Assembly: GCA_013214275.1 (NCBI GenBank)
Contig: JABSPP010000045.1
Span: 1 to 9,134, forward strand
Source: Flavobacteriaceae bacterium
GTDB lineage: Bacteria > Bacteroidota > Bacteroidia > Flavobacteriales > Flavobacteriaceae
DNA: 9,134 nucleotides
Reading direction: 5' to 3'
The first letter of the stretch is position 1. Each line of letters begins with the position of its first letter. The position numbers and the translations under genes were made by a program. Below are positions 1 through 7,117 of the stretch, piece after piece. The notes below the pieces were generated by a model. That model searched no databases. It had not been told where the DNA came from and was given only the letters and a program-made list of their open reading frames with translations.

Positions 1-306
1 GTCTGGTTTGTTCTGACCACTTAACAACATAAAATGAATATTCTCGCTCAAGGCCTGTTCTATCTTACGAGAAGAATATAGATTGCGTAAATAAGCATAA
101 ATAATAACCTTGAGAAGCATACGTGGATGATAGCTAGAGGTGCCACCACCTTTATAGCTCTGCTCTAGTGCTGTGATATCTAAATGGTCGATGATGGTGT
201 TAACAACGCGTACAGGATGATTCATAGGAACTAAATCATCATAACTTGGTGGTAATAAACTTAACTGATCCTGATGGTAGGTCTTAAATACTACTTTTTT
301 GCTCAT
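1..306 (-). CDS. IS1182-family transposase, N-terminal part (runs off window)
   Basis: This is the first 102 codons of a transposase; the gene continues past the left edge. It starts at an ATG at 306-304 (protein MSKKVVFKTYHQDQLSLLPP...) and stays open to base 1. Visible features are the early PPSYDDLVPMNHPVR segment, then YKGGGTSSYHPRMLLKVIIYAY and LRNLYSSRKIEQAL, which match the N-terminal domain (DUF772 / InsH-N type) of IS1182-family transposases common in Bacteroidetes. The catalytic DDE residues lie in the missing part, so activity cannot be judged. The gene points the same way as the upstream TonB receptor. The family call comes from recognised motifs and is supported by the IS-like terminal sequence at 350-369. 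Confidence 0.88.
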   Translation of the reverse strand, partial: MSKKVVFKTYHQDQLSLLPPSYDDLVPMNHPVRVVNTIIDHLDITALEQSYKGGGTSSYHPRMLLKVIIYAYLRNLYSSRKIEQALSENIHFMLLSGQNKPD

Positions 307-349
307 AATTAAAGTTACAAATCAAATCAGTTAATCACAAAAAAAAAGA

Positions 350-369
350 CCCCCTTTTCAGACAGCCTC
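350..369 (-). repeat. Putative terminal inverted repeat of the IS
   Basis: Read outside-in on the minus strand, the sequence begins GAGGCTGTCTGAAAAGGGGG. GAGGCTGTC followed by an A-rich stretch is a typical end of IS1182-family elements in Bacteroidetes (recalled family knowledge). The exact inner limit is a guess because the partner repeat is not in the window. Confidence 0.6.
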
Positions 370-379
370 TTTGTATTTG

Positions 380-399
380 AATAGTTCTAGGAAACTATT
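380..399 (-). other. Small inverted repeat overlapping the receptor stop codon
   Basis: AATAGTT at 380-386 pairs perfectly with AACTATT at 393-399 across a 6-base loop. The right arm overlaps the TAA stop of the receptor gene (400-398). The motif ATAGTTTC is also repeated directly at 391-398 and 401-408. No run of T follows on the minus strand, so a classical intrinsic terminator is not supported. It could be a weak terminator, or a palindromic feature near the IS insertion point. Confidence 0.3.
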
Positions 400-2373
400 A
401 GAAACTATATCTCGCTGTGAAATTCCACGTAGTCCCCCATCCAAAGAATACCTTATTATCTACATGAACCCCTAAATATGTTGGATCTTCTGGTTGAGCG
501 GCAATATTAGTTGCAGACTCAACGATGTATTCTGTTGCCCATAAGTTATTCACATTTAGGCGAAGACTTAATTTAGAGTTATCATTAAAATTGAATCTGT
601 AGGTTGTTCCAAAATCTGCTACTGAGTATCCCGGCAACTGAAGAGACTCGGAATCTCCAGTACCCAGCCTTGAATATAGTCTATCTATATATCGCTGACT
701 GTAATCAATACTAAAATCTTCAGTAACATCTATGTCAATACCCATTCTGGCCGTAAATTGCGCAGCATCACCTACTTTAATTCCATCTAAATCCAACGTT
801 ACAGGTTGAACAGGATCCTGGTTTTGGTCTAAAAAGGTACCATTAGCAGTTCCTGCATATTCCCAATTTCCTACAGAAGTCATTCCAATAAATCGAACAT
901 TCTCAGTTGCATCATATATAAAATCTACCTCAACTCCTGTATGTACCTGTTGAATATTTAAGATATCTGCCGTAACAGGAGTTTCTGGGTCACCGTCACC
1001 ATCTAGATCAAGTTGACTGCTGATAGAGAAAAATCTATCTTTCCAGCTAGTTCTGTACAAGTTAATGTTTGCTTTGAATTTCTCTGAACTATATCCATAA
1101 CCAAACTCTACTCCAAAAATTTTCTCATTTCTAGCATTTTCGTTAACATTATTTCTAAAGTTCAGGAATACTGAATCAAATAAAGGTTGTTTTGAATAAT
1201 ATCCTATGTTTCCAAAGATATTATGGTTCTCATCTATGTTCCAGTTCAATCCACCTTTAATGTTCCCTCCTAGAAAATTTTCCCAGTTAGTTTCCCGATC
1301 TGGATTGGAATTGAGATAATTAAAATAGTCAATTCTTTTGAACCCTTGCTGAGAAAGTGAGCCTTGGACAAAAGCAGAAATTTCATCACTTACATACTCT
1401 AATTGTCCGAATACTCCATACCAGCGGACTTTTCCGTCATTCCAATAATTAATTTTTTGCTCTTTGTCTGTTCCTCTGAAAACGTTCCACAAGCTGGCGA
1501 TATCTGAAGCATATTGGGTTCTTTGGATGATCAAAGGATTGTTAATATCGTCATTGTCTCTATAGCCATCAGCTCCTAACAAGTTATCGATTCTTCTGTA
1601 GTGAATTCCTGTGTAAGAGCGTAAGTCTACACCAAAATCTAATGACAAATTCTCGCTTAGCTGCGTATTAAAATTGGATAATACGCCATACCAATTGTGG
1701 GAATTAATCGATGCTCTTCTTATAAAACCATTTCTCCTGGTTAGTCCAGTTGGAAGATCATCTGGACGTAATTCGTCGTCATTTACTATAAATTGTCCAG
1801 TAGCTAGATCTACTAGGTTTGCATAAGAGAACCCATTGCTAAATGTTCCACCTACACCCGAGTTTGCTTTTACAATCTCATCCCATAATACGTGTCCACT
1901 TACTGGATCTCTAAAGCGACTAGAACTTGCAAAATTTCCGTCCATTCTTCCGATGTCACCAGTTCCACCACCACGTCCGAATGACACATAAGCAGACGTA
2001 GATAAGGTAGAGTTTTCATTAACATCCCAAACCCAGTTAACAGAGGTTAGGGGTTTGTGATAGAAGTTTTTCCTCCAGTTAAATTCATCTCCGTTCAAAT
2101 AACCGTGGTTGTAATTGTATTTTTTACCGTATATCAAATAGTCTTCCAAAGTTGCCATATTAAAAAAACTGGTTGTCCTTTGGTTGTGTGTTTGAGGGGC
2201 TCCAGTTAACATAAACTGCAGGTTGTGATCACCTTTCTCCCAGCCCAATCTAATGAAGTAGTTATATCCTTCAAATCTAGTTCCGCTGATATATCCATCT
2301 CCCGCAGTCCTGCTCAAGAGAAAAGATGCTGCAAAACCATTTTCATTTTGGCCTGTATTGTAGGAAAATGCGT
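398..2373 (-). CDS. TonB-dependent receptor, beta-barrel fragment in the shifted frame
   Basis: This frame encodes the barrel, with alternating aromatic and charged strands such as FIRLGWEKGDHNLQF, NWVWDVNENSTLSTSAY, VFGQLEYVSDEISAFVQGSLS and LSLRLNVNNLWATEY, ending in RYSF. The first in-frame start-like codon is a TTG at 2317-2315, overlapping the TGA of the first frame. Receptor homology begins well before it, near 2373, and the fragment has no signal peptide. It is therefore the continuation of one broken gene and is unlikely to be translated as its own gene. YSRLGTGDSESLQLPGYSVADFGTTYRF is the usual end-of-barrel region of this receptor class. Confidence 0.75.
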
Positions 2374-3132
2374 TTTTAAATATCCATCGTTTCCGACGGA
2401 AGAGGTAATGACTCCTCCTTCTTTTATATCTGTTGATTTTGTAATAATATTGATTGTCCCACCAACAGAGGAAATAGCTAATTTAGAAGACCCTAATCCT
2501 CTTTGTACCTGCATTGCTGTGGTAACATCTGAAAGTCCAGCCCAATTGGACCAGTATACTCTTCCATTTTCCATGTCGTTTACAGGAACACCATTGATTA
2601 AAACAGCGATGTTTTCTTGAGAGAATCCACGAATATTAATTCTCGAATCTCCAAATCCACCTCCCGACTTCGTAGCATACACAGAAGGTGTGTTATTCAA
2701 AATTTCAGGGAACTCTTGAGAGCCTAACCTTTCTTGAATTTCGGCGGCCTTGATCGTAGATTTTGCCACTGGTGTCTGTCTGTCCTTAGCAACATCAATA
2801 AGTCCCTTGATGACAACCTCATTTAAAATATTATCATCCTCAATCAACTGGATTATCCCTAAATCTCCTGCTCCTGAGTAAGCAACTTCTTTGGTTTGAT
2901 ATCCTAAATAAGATATTACAATAGTTCCACTTTCAGAAACTGCTAATAGCTCAAACTTACCGTCTAAATTTGTATCAGTTCCATTCGATGTTCCCTTGAC
3001 CAAAATACTAGCTCCCGGTAACCCTTCGTTAGCTTCGTCAACTACAGTTCCAGTAACTTTTATTTGTCCAATTGCAGAAGCAGAACAAAAAAGTAATGCT
3101 GCAAATAATACGTGTTTAAAATGTTTCATCAA
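2314..3132 (-). CDS. TonB-dependent receptor, N-terminal fragment (signal, CTD-like domain, plug)
   Basis: This 272-codon open frame starts at ATG 3132-3130. An M-M-K start is followed by a hydrophobic core (VLFAALLFCSASA) and a likely cleavage before or after IGQ. Its first 253 residues are good receptor sequence. The last 19 (from THFPTIQAK to HLFS) are read out of frame and have no family meaning. By itself the product would be a periplasmic plug without a barrel and almost certainly non-functional in transport. A possible TonB-box-like stretch, NEVVIKG, lies at 104-110. Confidence 0.8.
   Translation of the reverse strand: MMKHFKHVLFAALLFCSASAIGQIKVTGTVVDEANEGLPGASILVKGTSNGTDTNLDGKFELLAVSESGTIVISYLGYQTKEVAYSGAGDLGIIQLIEDDNILNEVVIKGLIDVAKDRQTPVAKSTIKAAEIQERLGSQEFPEILNNTPSVYATKSGGGFGDSRINIRGFSQENIAVLINGVPVNDMENGRVYWSNWAGLSDVTTAMQVQRGLGSSKLAISSVGGTINIITKSTDIKEGGVITSSVGNDGYLKTHFPTIQAKMKMVLQHLFS
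2371..2380 (-). other. Frameshift site in the receptor gene
   Basis: The coding strand reads TAT TTA AAA ACG CAT in the first frame. Continuing in the -1 frame after AAA gives AAC GCA TTT TCC, i.e. Asn-Ala-Phe-Ser, which fits the receptor. The net change is one missing base, most simply an A lost from an original A6 run (now A5 at 2373-2377). The heptamer T TTA AAA (2380-2374) also has the X XXY YYZ shape of a -1 slippery site, but no strong hairpin follows it. Confidence 0.75.
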
Positions 3133-3179
3133 TAAATTTTTAGTGTGATTAAATACGGTACAAAAATCTTTTATTTTGA

Positions 3180-3187
3180 GGGGGGGG
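3180..3187 (-). repeat. C8 homopolymer in the receptor's 5' leader
   Basis: Eight consecutive C on the coding strand (eight G on the plus strand) lie 48-55 bases upstream of the receptor's ATG, in otherwise very AT-rich intergenic DNA. Homopolymeric G/C tracts upstream of surface-protein genes can change length by slipped-strand mispairing and alter expression. Whether this tract varies cannot be seen from one sequence. Confidence 0.6.
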
Positions 3188-3220
3188 AAATGTTAAGATA
3201 GTGTTATCCTTTATTGAGGT

Positions 3221-3253
3221 CTAAATTAATGTGTTATGCATTTAAAAATCAAA
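3221..3253 (-). promoter_or_regulatory. Candidate Bacteroidetes-type promoter for the receptor
   Basis: On the minus strand, TTTG (3253-3250) is followed after 21 bases by TAATTTAG (3228-3221), one mismatch from the Bacteroidetes -7 consensus TAnnTTTG. This would give a leader of about 80 bases containing the C8 tract. It rests only on consensus matching in AT-rich DNA. The whole 3133-3327 gap holds nothing else I can identify, and no clear terminator follows the isomerase gene. Confidence 0.3.
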
Positions 3254-3327
3254 TGTCGTGAAACTAAATATCAACTATTTTATTAACAAAACACAACTAT
3301 CGATTTAAATAATCATCTGATAACTAT

Positions 3328-4899
3328 TCATGTGTCATTCAGCAATTTTTTAGCTAATTCTTTCCCCAATTCTACACCAAACTGATCGTAACTAAAAATA
3401 TTCCAAAGTACTCCTTGGGCAAAGATTTTATGTTCATACATTGCGATTAATTCACCTAGCGAGGCTGGAGTTAATTTTTTAAAGAGAATTGCATTACTGG
3501 GTCTGTTACCTTCAAATACTTTAAAAGACATTAACCTTGCAACTTGGTCTATTTGCCCTGACGACTTTAATTCTAAATGCACTTGCTCTTTGGATTTACC
3601 AAAAGCTAGAGCGTCCATTTGGGCAACATAATTTGCCATCAATTTTTTATGATGATCTTTCAAACCATGCAAAGATGATTCGTAGCCAATAAAATCTGCT
3701 GGAATTAATTTTGTCCCTTGATGCACTAGCTGCATAAAAGCATGCTGCATATTGGTACCAGTGCTTCCCCAAACAATAGTCCCTGTTTGATATGCTACTG
3801 GGATTCCATCTCTATCAACACTTTTCCCATTACTCTCCATAATTGCTTGTTGTAGGTATGGCGCAAGTTTAGTCAAATATTGGGTATATGGTAGAATTGC
3901 CTCAGATTCAGCTTTATAAAAGTTGTTATACCATATGCTCAAAAGAGCGAGGACTACTGGAATATTCTGACCAAATGGAGCCTCTTTAAAATGGAGATCC
4001 ATTTTTTCTGCCCCATCCAATAGGGCTTTGTAGTGGGTATATCCCACAGAGAGACTTATAGAAAGTCCTACAGCAGACCATAAGGAAAATCTACCGCCAA
4101 CCCAATTCCACATGGGAAAGACATTATCTGAATCGATTCCAAAAGCATCAACAGCTTCTAAATTGGTAGATACCGCTACAAAATGCTTTGCAATGTCAAA
4201 TTGAGATGCTGACTTTAGAAACCAATTTTTTATCGTATTTGCATTGGTTATTGTTTCTTGTGTAGTAAATGTTTTTGAAACAATCACAAACATCGTTGTT
4301 TCAGGATCTATTTTCTCTAGTATCTCAGAAACATGATCACCATCTATGTTGGAAACAAAATGCGTAGTTAAATGATTTTTATAGTATTGTAGGGCTTCTA
4401 CAACCATATCTGGTCCTAGATCAGAGCCTCCAATTCCAATGTTGACAATATCTGTAATTTTCTTCCCTGTATATCCTTTCCAATCACCAGAGATGACTTT
4501 TTTTGAAAAGACCCTCATTTTTCGTAAGGTTTTTTTTATCAACGGTTTAATGTCTTCGTTGTCAACAAAAATTGGCTCTATGGATGTGCTTCTTAACGCA
4601 GTATGTAATACAGATCTCTCTTCTGTCACATTAATTTTATCGCCACAAAAGTACTTTTCGATGGCATCTTGAAGCTGTAATTCATTGGCCAAGTCAACAA
4701 GAAGATCAATCGTTCTTTGTTGAATTCTATTTTTGGAAAAGTCCACTGTTAGATCGTCCATACAAATAGAAAAATCATCTTTTCTATTTGGATTTTCTCG
4801 AAAAGCTTTTTCAAGCGAAAATGAACTCATTTCTTCAAAGTGAGCTGCTAATTTTTTCCAAGCAGTAGTCTTGGTTGGATTGTTATTCAATAACGGCAT
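3328..4899 (-). CDS. pgi: Glucose-6-phosphate isomerase
   Basis: Cytosolic enzyme interconverting glucose 6-phosphate and fructose 6-phosphate in glycolysis and gluconeogenesis. At 523 residues it is slightly shorter than the roughly 549-residue E. coli enzyme and appears complete. The sugar-phosphate-binding SIS region shows VNIGIGGSDLGP (152-163) and VSKTFTTQET (207-216). The first family signature, NWVGGRFSLWSAVG, is at 265-278. The base-catalyst Glu is E355 in MESNGK, the His is H386 in NMQHAF, and the C-terminal signature YDQFGVELGKE carries the catalytic Lys K513. These positions match or nearly match E. coli E355, H386 and K514. The ATG at 4899 lies 5 bases after the stop of the M23 peptidase gene, so the two are probably cotranscribed and the isomerase may depend on an upstream promoter. 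Confidence 0.97.
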   Translation of the reverse strand: MPLLNNNPTKTTAWKKLAAHFEEMSSFSLEKAFRENPNRKDDFSICMDDLTVDFSKNRIQQRTIDLLVDLANELQLQDAIEKYFCGDKINVTEERSVLHTALRSTSIEPIFVDNEDIKPLIKKTLRKMRVFSKKVISGDWKGYTGKKITDIVNIGIGGSDLGPDMVVEALQYYKNHLTTHFVSNIDGDHVSEILEKIDPETTMFVIVSKTFTTQETITNANTIKNWFLKSASQFDIAKHFVAVSTNLEAVDAFGIDSDNVFPMWNWVGGRFSLWSAVGLSISLSVGYTHYKALLDGAEKMDLHFKEAPFGQNIPVVLALLSIWYNNFYKAESEAILPYTQYLTKLAPYLQQAIMESNGKSVDRDGIPVAYQTGTIVWGSTGTNMQHAFMQLVHQGTKLIPADFIGYESSLHGLKDHHKKLMANYVAQMDALAFGKSKEQVHLELKSSGQIDQVARLMSFKVFEGNRPSNAILFKKLTPASLGELIAMYEHKIFAQGVLWNIFSYDQFGVELGKELAKKLLNDT

Positions 4900-4904
4900 A
4901 GTGG

Positions 4905-6179
4905 TTAGTTTTGTGCAACAATTTCAGTCGATATTGGTGTTTTTTCAGAGAAAGTGATGCTGTCTAGCTGCACTTTCAATGGCTTTATAAATTCCAGATA
5001 TCGCGGCTTAACACTTTCCTTTAGCGGTTTTGCAGAAGGGAGTTTTTGCTTGAAGGGATCTACTTGTCGATCGTATTTCCAGAAACGATAGCAAACATGA
5101 GGACCGCTAGTATTTCCTGTCATCCCAACCCAACCTATAATATCACCTTGTTTGACATACTGTCCTTTTCTCACATTTCTTCTTCTCATGTGTAAATATT
5201 GGGTGGAATAGATATTATTATGTCTAATCTTCACATAATTCCCATTCCCTCTGTTTCTCGTTGATGCAATTACCGTCCCACTTGCAGTTGCCATAATGGG
5301 TGTCCCAACGGCAGCAGCAAAGTCGGTTCCCTTGTGAGGTCTTACTTTATTACCATATAGAGCAATCCTCCTTCGTAAATTGTATCTCGATGAAATGCGG
5401 TATCTAAATTTGATAGGTGACCTTAAAAATTGACTGCGGAGCATATTTCCTTTTTCGTCATAATACTCTGGAATTCCTTTGATCGTATCCTCAATAAACC
5501 TATAGGCATACAGGGCTTTTTTATTGTGTTTGAAAAGGGCTGCTTTCACTCTTCCATAACCAACAAAAATGGTGTCATCTATGAATTTCTCCTCGTAGAT
5601 AAGTTTGAACTGATCCCCTTTTTGGAGTTTGTAAAAATCGAGTGTCCAGGCATAAATATCTGCAACATCATAGGTTAGGTTAGGATTCAAATGGAGGCTA
5701 TCCATGGCCTCTGATAGCGTTGAATAAATCTCCCCAGCAATTTCCTTTTCAACAACTTTTACCGGTTTTCTGAATGTATATGCTTTGATAATTGAGTCCT
5801 GAAAATCTACAACGGTTGCCTGTGTTTTATTATTCTTGTAAATAAAAACTTGGGCTTTTTCTGTTGAATCTTTTTTTGCAAGAATCATGTACGGTTTTCC
5901 TGCTCGAACTCTTCTCACATCAAATGTGTCTTTGACGGTTCTAGCAATCTTGTTAATTTTAGGATAGAAAATGTGATGTCTATCTAAAATAATTCCAAAA
6001 CTTTCACCTTGACGAATGGTGTCTTTAATGACCCTGTAATCGTTTAAGCTATAGCCATATTCAAAAATTTCCTTGGGGATTTGTATTTTTTCAGCTATTT
6101 GTACAGCGTTCTTTTTCTTATTCTCTCCACAAGAAATAAGGAATACAAAACATAAAATGACAAAAACTGATTTTTTCAA
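4905..6179 (-). CDS. M23-family (LytM-type) peptidase, predicted lipoprotein
   Basis: A 424-residue envelope protein. It starts at TTG (6179-6177): a stop codon lies three codons upstream, and the next Met is residue 98, so only this start keeps the signal peptide. The lipobox LISC places the lipid-modified Cys at C17. The middle (about 40-250) has no motif I can name; YGYSLNDYRVIKDTIRQGESF resembles the leader region of Bacteroidetes M23 proteins. The LytM domain spans about 260-375: HKGTD gives H282 and D286, QYLH gives H330, and GPHVC gives H361 with C363. Active M23 endopeptidases have HxH at the last site, with the second His binding zinc; here that residue is Cys. I recall HVC in other Bacteroidetes M23 proteins. 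It may cut peptidoglycan cross-bridges or act as a non-catalytic LytM regulator. The DUF3108 gene is 54 bases upstream and pgi 5 bases downstream. Confidence 0.9.
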   Translation of the reverse strand: MKKSVFVILCFVFLISCGENKKKNAVQIAEKIQIPKEIFEYGYSLNDYRVIKDTIRQGESFGIILDRHHIFYPKINKIARTVKDTFDVRRVRAGKPYMILAKKDSTEKAQVFIYKNNKTQATVVDFQDSIIKAYTFRKPVKVVEKEIAGEIYSTLSEAMDSLHLNPNLTYDVADIYAWTLDFYKLQKGDQFKLIYEEKFIDDTIFVGYGRVKAALFKHNKKALYAYRFIEDTIKGIPEYYDEKGNMLRSQFLRSPIKFRYRISSRYNLRRRIALYGNKVRPHKGTDFAAAVGTPIMATASGTVIASTRNRGNGNYVKIRHNNIYSTQYLHMRRRNVRKGQYVKQGDIIGWVGMTGNTSGPHVCYRFWKYDRQVDPFKQKLPSAKPLKESVKPRYLEFIKPLKVQLDSITFSEKTPISTEIVAQN

Positions 6180-6183
6180 GAGA

Positions 6184-6187
6184 TCCT
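6184..6187 (-). promoter_or_regulatory. Ribosome-binding-like AGGA before the TTG start
   Basis: AGGA followed by TCTC leads straight into the TTG start of the M23 lipoprotein. Shine-Dalgarno use is weak in Bacteroidetes, so this is only supporting evidence, but it agrees with the start imposed by the lipoprotein signal. Confidence 0.4.
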
Positions 6188-6233
6188 ACATTTATCTATT
6201 TCTCATTCAATTTATTTAAAGATAAAATACAAC

Positions 6234-7013
6234 TTAATCAATGATTATTTTAAATGAATTTGCCAATCCTTTAAAGGATTTTAGTTCTGCTCTTAACGAT
6301 CCAACAGCTAAAGACGCCTTTAACTTTATTGGAATTTTATTCTTGTCGGCAGTAACCCAGATTGTAACGCTTTCGTTCTCTTTAAAGACTCTACCCGCCT
6401 GTACCAAGGGTCGAAACTTTAGTGTTTTTACTTTACCAAATTTGGTTTTTAAAACTTCAGTCCCCAGAAATCGGAGTTTGAACGGGAAGGTTTTTGAGTC
6501 AAAAAATATATCCAATGTCACTTCCTCTCCTTGTCCTAGTGTATCAGTTTCAATAGTTCTTAAAAAATAAAATGATGAGATCATATCTTGAACCTCACCT
6601 ATCTCGAAGGTCTTTACAGTCTTGTGTTTGTGATCCTCAACGGTTGCAAGCTGTTTTTCATGATCGAACTTTGTGTCTCGTTTAATGGTGTAGCCTCCTT
6701 CGTTAACATCTCTTTTAAAAAAGTATGGTTTTGGTATTTCTGTGTCAAAATATGATTCGTAGGTGTCACTAACTTTAAAAAACCATCCAATAATGGTGCT
6801 AGTCTCACCATACCCTTTTGCATAGAGTACTTTTTTCTCATCCAGGGTTGTCTCTTTGAGTTCTAAGGTAGCTGTTCCTGCCTTCAAAAATCCGCTGTAG
6901 CTCATTTTATATTCCAGCCACTCACCGCTCTGATAAGGCTTAGTCTTTTCTTGCTGAGAAAAAACTGATAGATTTACAAGAATATAAAAGGAGAAAAAAA
7001 AGGTGCTTTTCAT
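6234..7013 (-). CDS. Secreted DUF3108-domain protein
   Basis: I chose the ATG at 7013-7011 because it opens directly with a signal peptide (MKSTFFFSFYILVNLSVFSQ, cleavage near residue 19-20). The frame extends upstream to a TTG at 7064, but that would bury the signal behind 17 extra residues. The mature protein of about 240 residues matches DUF3108 along its length: GEWLEYKMSYSGFLKAGTATLE (30-51), the WFFKVSDTYESY segment (77-88), RDVNEGGY (101-108), DIFFDSKTFPFKLRFLG (168-184), and the terminal KFGKVKTLKFRPLVQ to IWVTADKNKIPIK (191-230). The family is predicted beta-rich and exported; no biochemical role is established that I can state. It is placed between the tryptophan dioxygenase and M23 peptidase genes, 54 bases from the latter, suggesting an envelope-related role by association only. 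Confidence 0.88.
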   Translation of the reverse strand: MKSTFFFSFYILVNLSVFSQQEKTKPYQSGEWLEYKMSYSGFLKAGTATLELKETTLDEKKVLYAKGYGETSTIIGWFFKVSDTYESYFDTEIPKPYFFKRDVNEGGYTIKRDTKFDHEKQLATVEDHKHKTVKTFEIGEVQDMISSFYFLRTIETDTLGQGEEVTLDIFFDSKTFPFKLRFLGTEVLKTKFGKVKTLKFRPLVQAGRVFKENESVTIWVTADKNKIPIKLKASLAVGSLRAELKSFKGLANSFKIIID

Positions 7014-7019
7014 ATGTTT

Positions 7020-7027
7020 CAAACTTA
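7020..7027 (-). promoter_or_regulatory. Exact TAnnTTTG box just before the DUF3108 gene
   Basis: TAAGTTTG matches the Bacteroidetes -7 consensus exactly and ends 6 bases before the ATG at 7013, which would give a nearly leaderless transcript. No matching TTTG -33 element lies about 20 bases upstream, so it may be chance in AT-rich DNA. It would otherwise mark a promoter separating the envelope genes from the dioxygenases; the 104-base gap at 7014-7117 leaves room for one. Confidence 0.25.
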
Positions 7028-7117
7028 TAAAAAATGCATGATATAATACTTTCTTGTGAGACAAAAAGTGATCTAAATATCTTATTTCGCTTCCTTTTTA
7101 ACTTTTTATTTGCTTTT

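Larger units (their letters stand above)
1..369 (-). mobile_element. IS1182-family insertion sequence, one end only
   Basis: The element comprises the transposase 5' part plus about 63 bases of leader ending in a GAGGCTGTC-type terminus at about 369. The rest of the element and its other inverted repeat lie outside the window, so neither target duplication nor full length can be checked. It sits 28 bases beyond the stop codon of the TonB-dependent receptor, so it landed downstream of that gene without interrupting it. A multi-copy element at the very edge is a common reason for an assembly to stop. Confidence 0.75.
398..3132 (-). pseudogene. TonB-dependent outer-membrane receptor, split by a frameshift
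   Basis: The gene would encode a TonB-dependent receptor of about 911 residues, importing an unknown ligand across the outer membrane using TonB energy. In order it has a signal peptide (about 1-23, ending AIGQ), a carboxypeptidase-D regulatory-like domain (about 24-98, including GASILVKGT and the YLGYQ strand), a plug (about 103-240, with INIRGF, VLINGVPVND and SSVGGTINIITK), and a 22-strand-type barrel ending WNFTARYSF with the C-terminal Phe of outer-membrane proteins. After Lys253 the frame fails and reaches TGA at 2316-2314. The next frame continues the same protein without a gap: NAFSYNTGQNENGF, then LLSRTAGDGY. No SusD-like partner is next to it, so it is not a typical SusCD pair. The break may be a real mutation or a consensus error in an A run. 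If real, only a signal peptide plus plug would be made. Confidence 0.85.

Noticed and set aside
2315..2317. TTG as a genuine start of a separate barrel protein, coupled to the upstream stop
   Set aside because: Conserved receptor sequence continues upstream of it in the same frame, and a barrel without a signal peptide could not reach the outer membrane.
2330..2380. Programmed -1 ribosomal frameshifting as the main explanation of the split gene
   Set aside because: The heptamer fits, but only a weak AT-rich, bulged stem (GCCAAAA with TTTTGC) follows, and a single base loss in an A run is simpler. Kept only as an alternative.
2225..2620. Open plus-strand frame of 131 codons opposite the TonB receptor
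   Set aside because: It lies antisense to conserved receptor sequence, has no recognisable motif, and reads as a low-complexity Ser/Pro/Ile shadow.
398..3132. SusC-type glycan importer in a polysaccharide utilisation locus
   Set aside because: No SusD-like, sulfatase or glycoside hydrolase gene is next to it; the neighbours are an IS and pgi.
3180..3187. G-quadruplex in the receptor leader
   Set aside because: There is a single G run; no neighbouring G runs are present to form a four-stranded structure.
3133..3327. Riboswitch or small RNA in the gap between pgi and the receptor gene
   Set aside because: Apart from the C8 tract and a weak promoter match, the sequence is plain AT-rich with only tiny inverted repeats such as ATCA-GA-TGAT.
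6614..6841. A 75-codon minus-strand frame inside the DUF3108 gene
   Set aside because: It is out of frame with the DUF3108 protein, which matches its family throughout this stretch.
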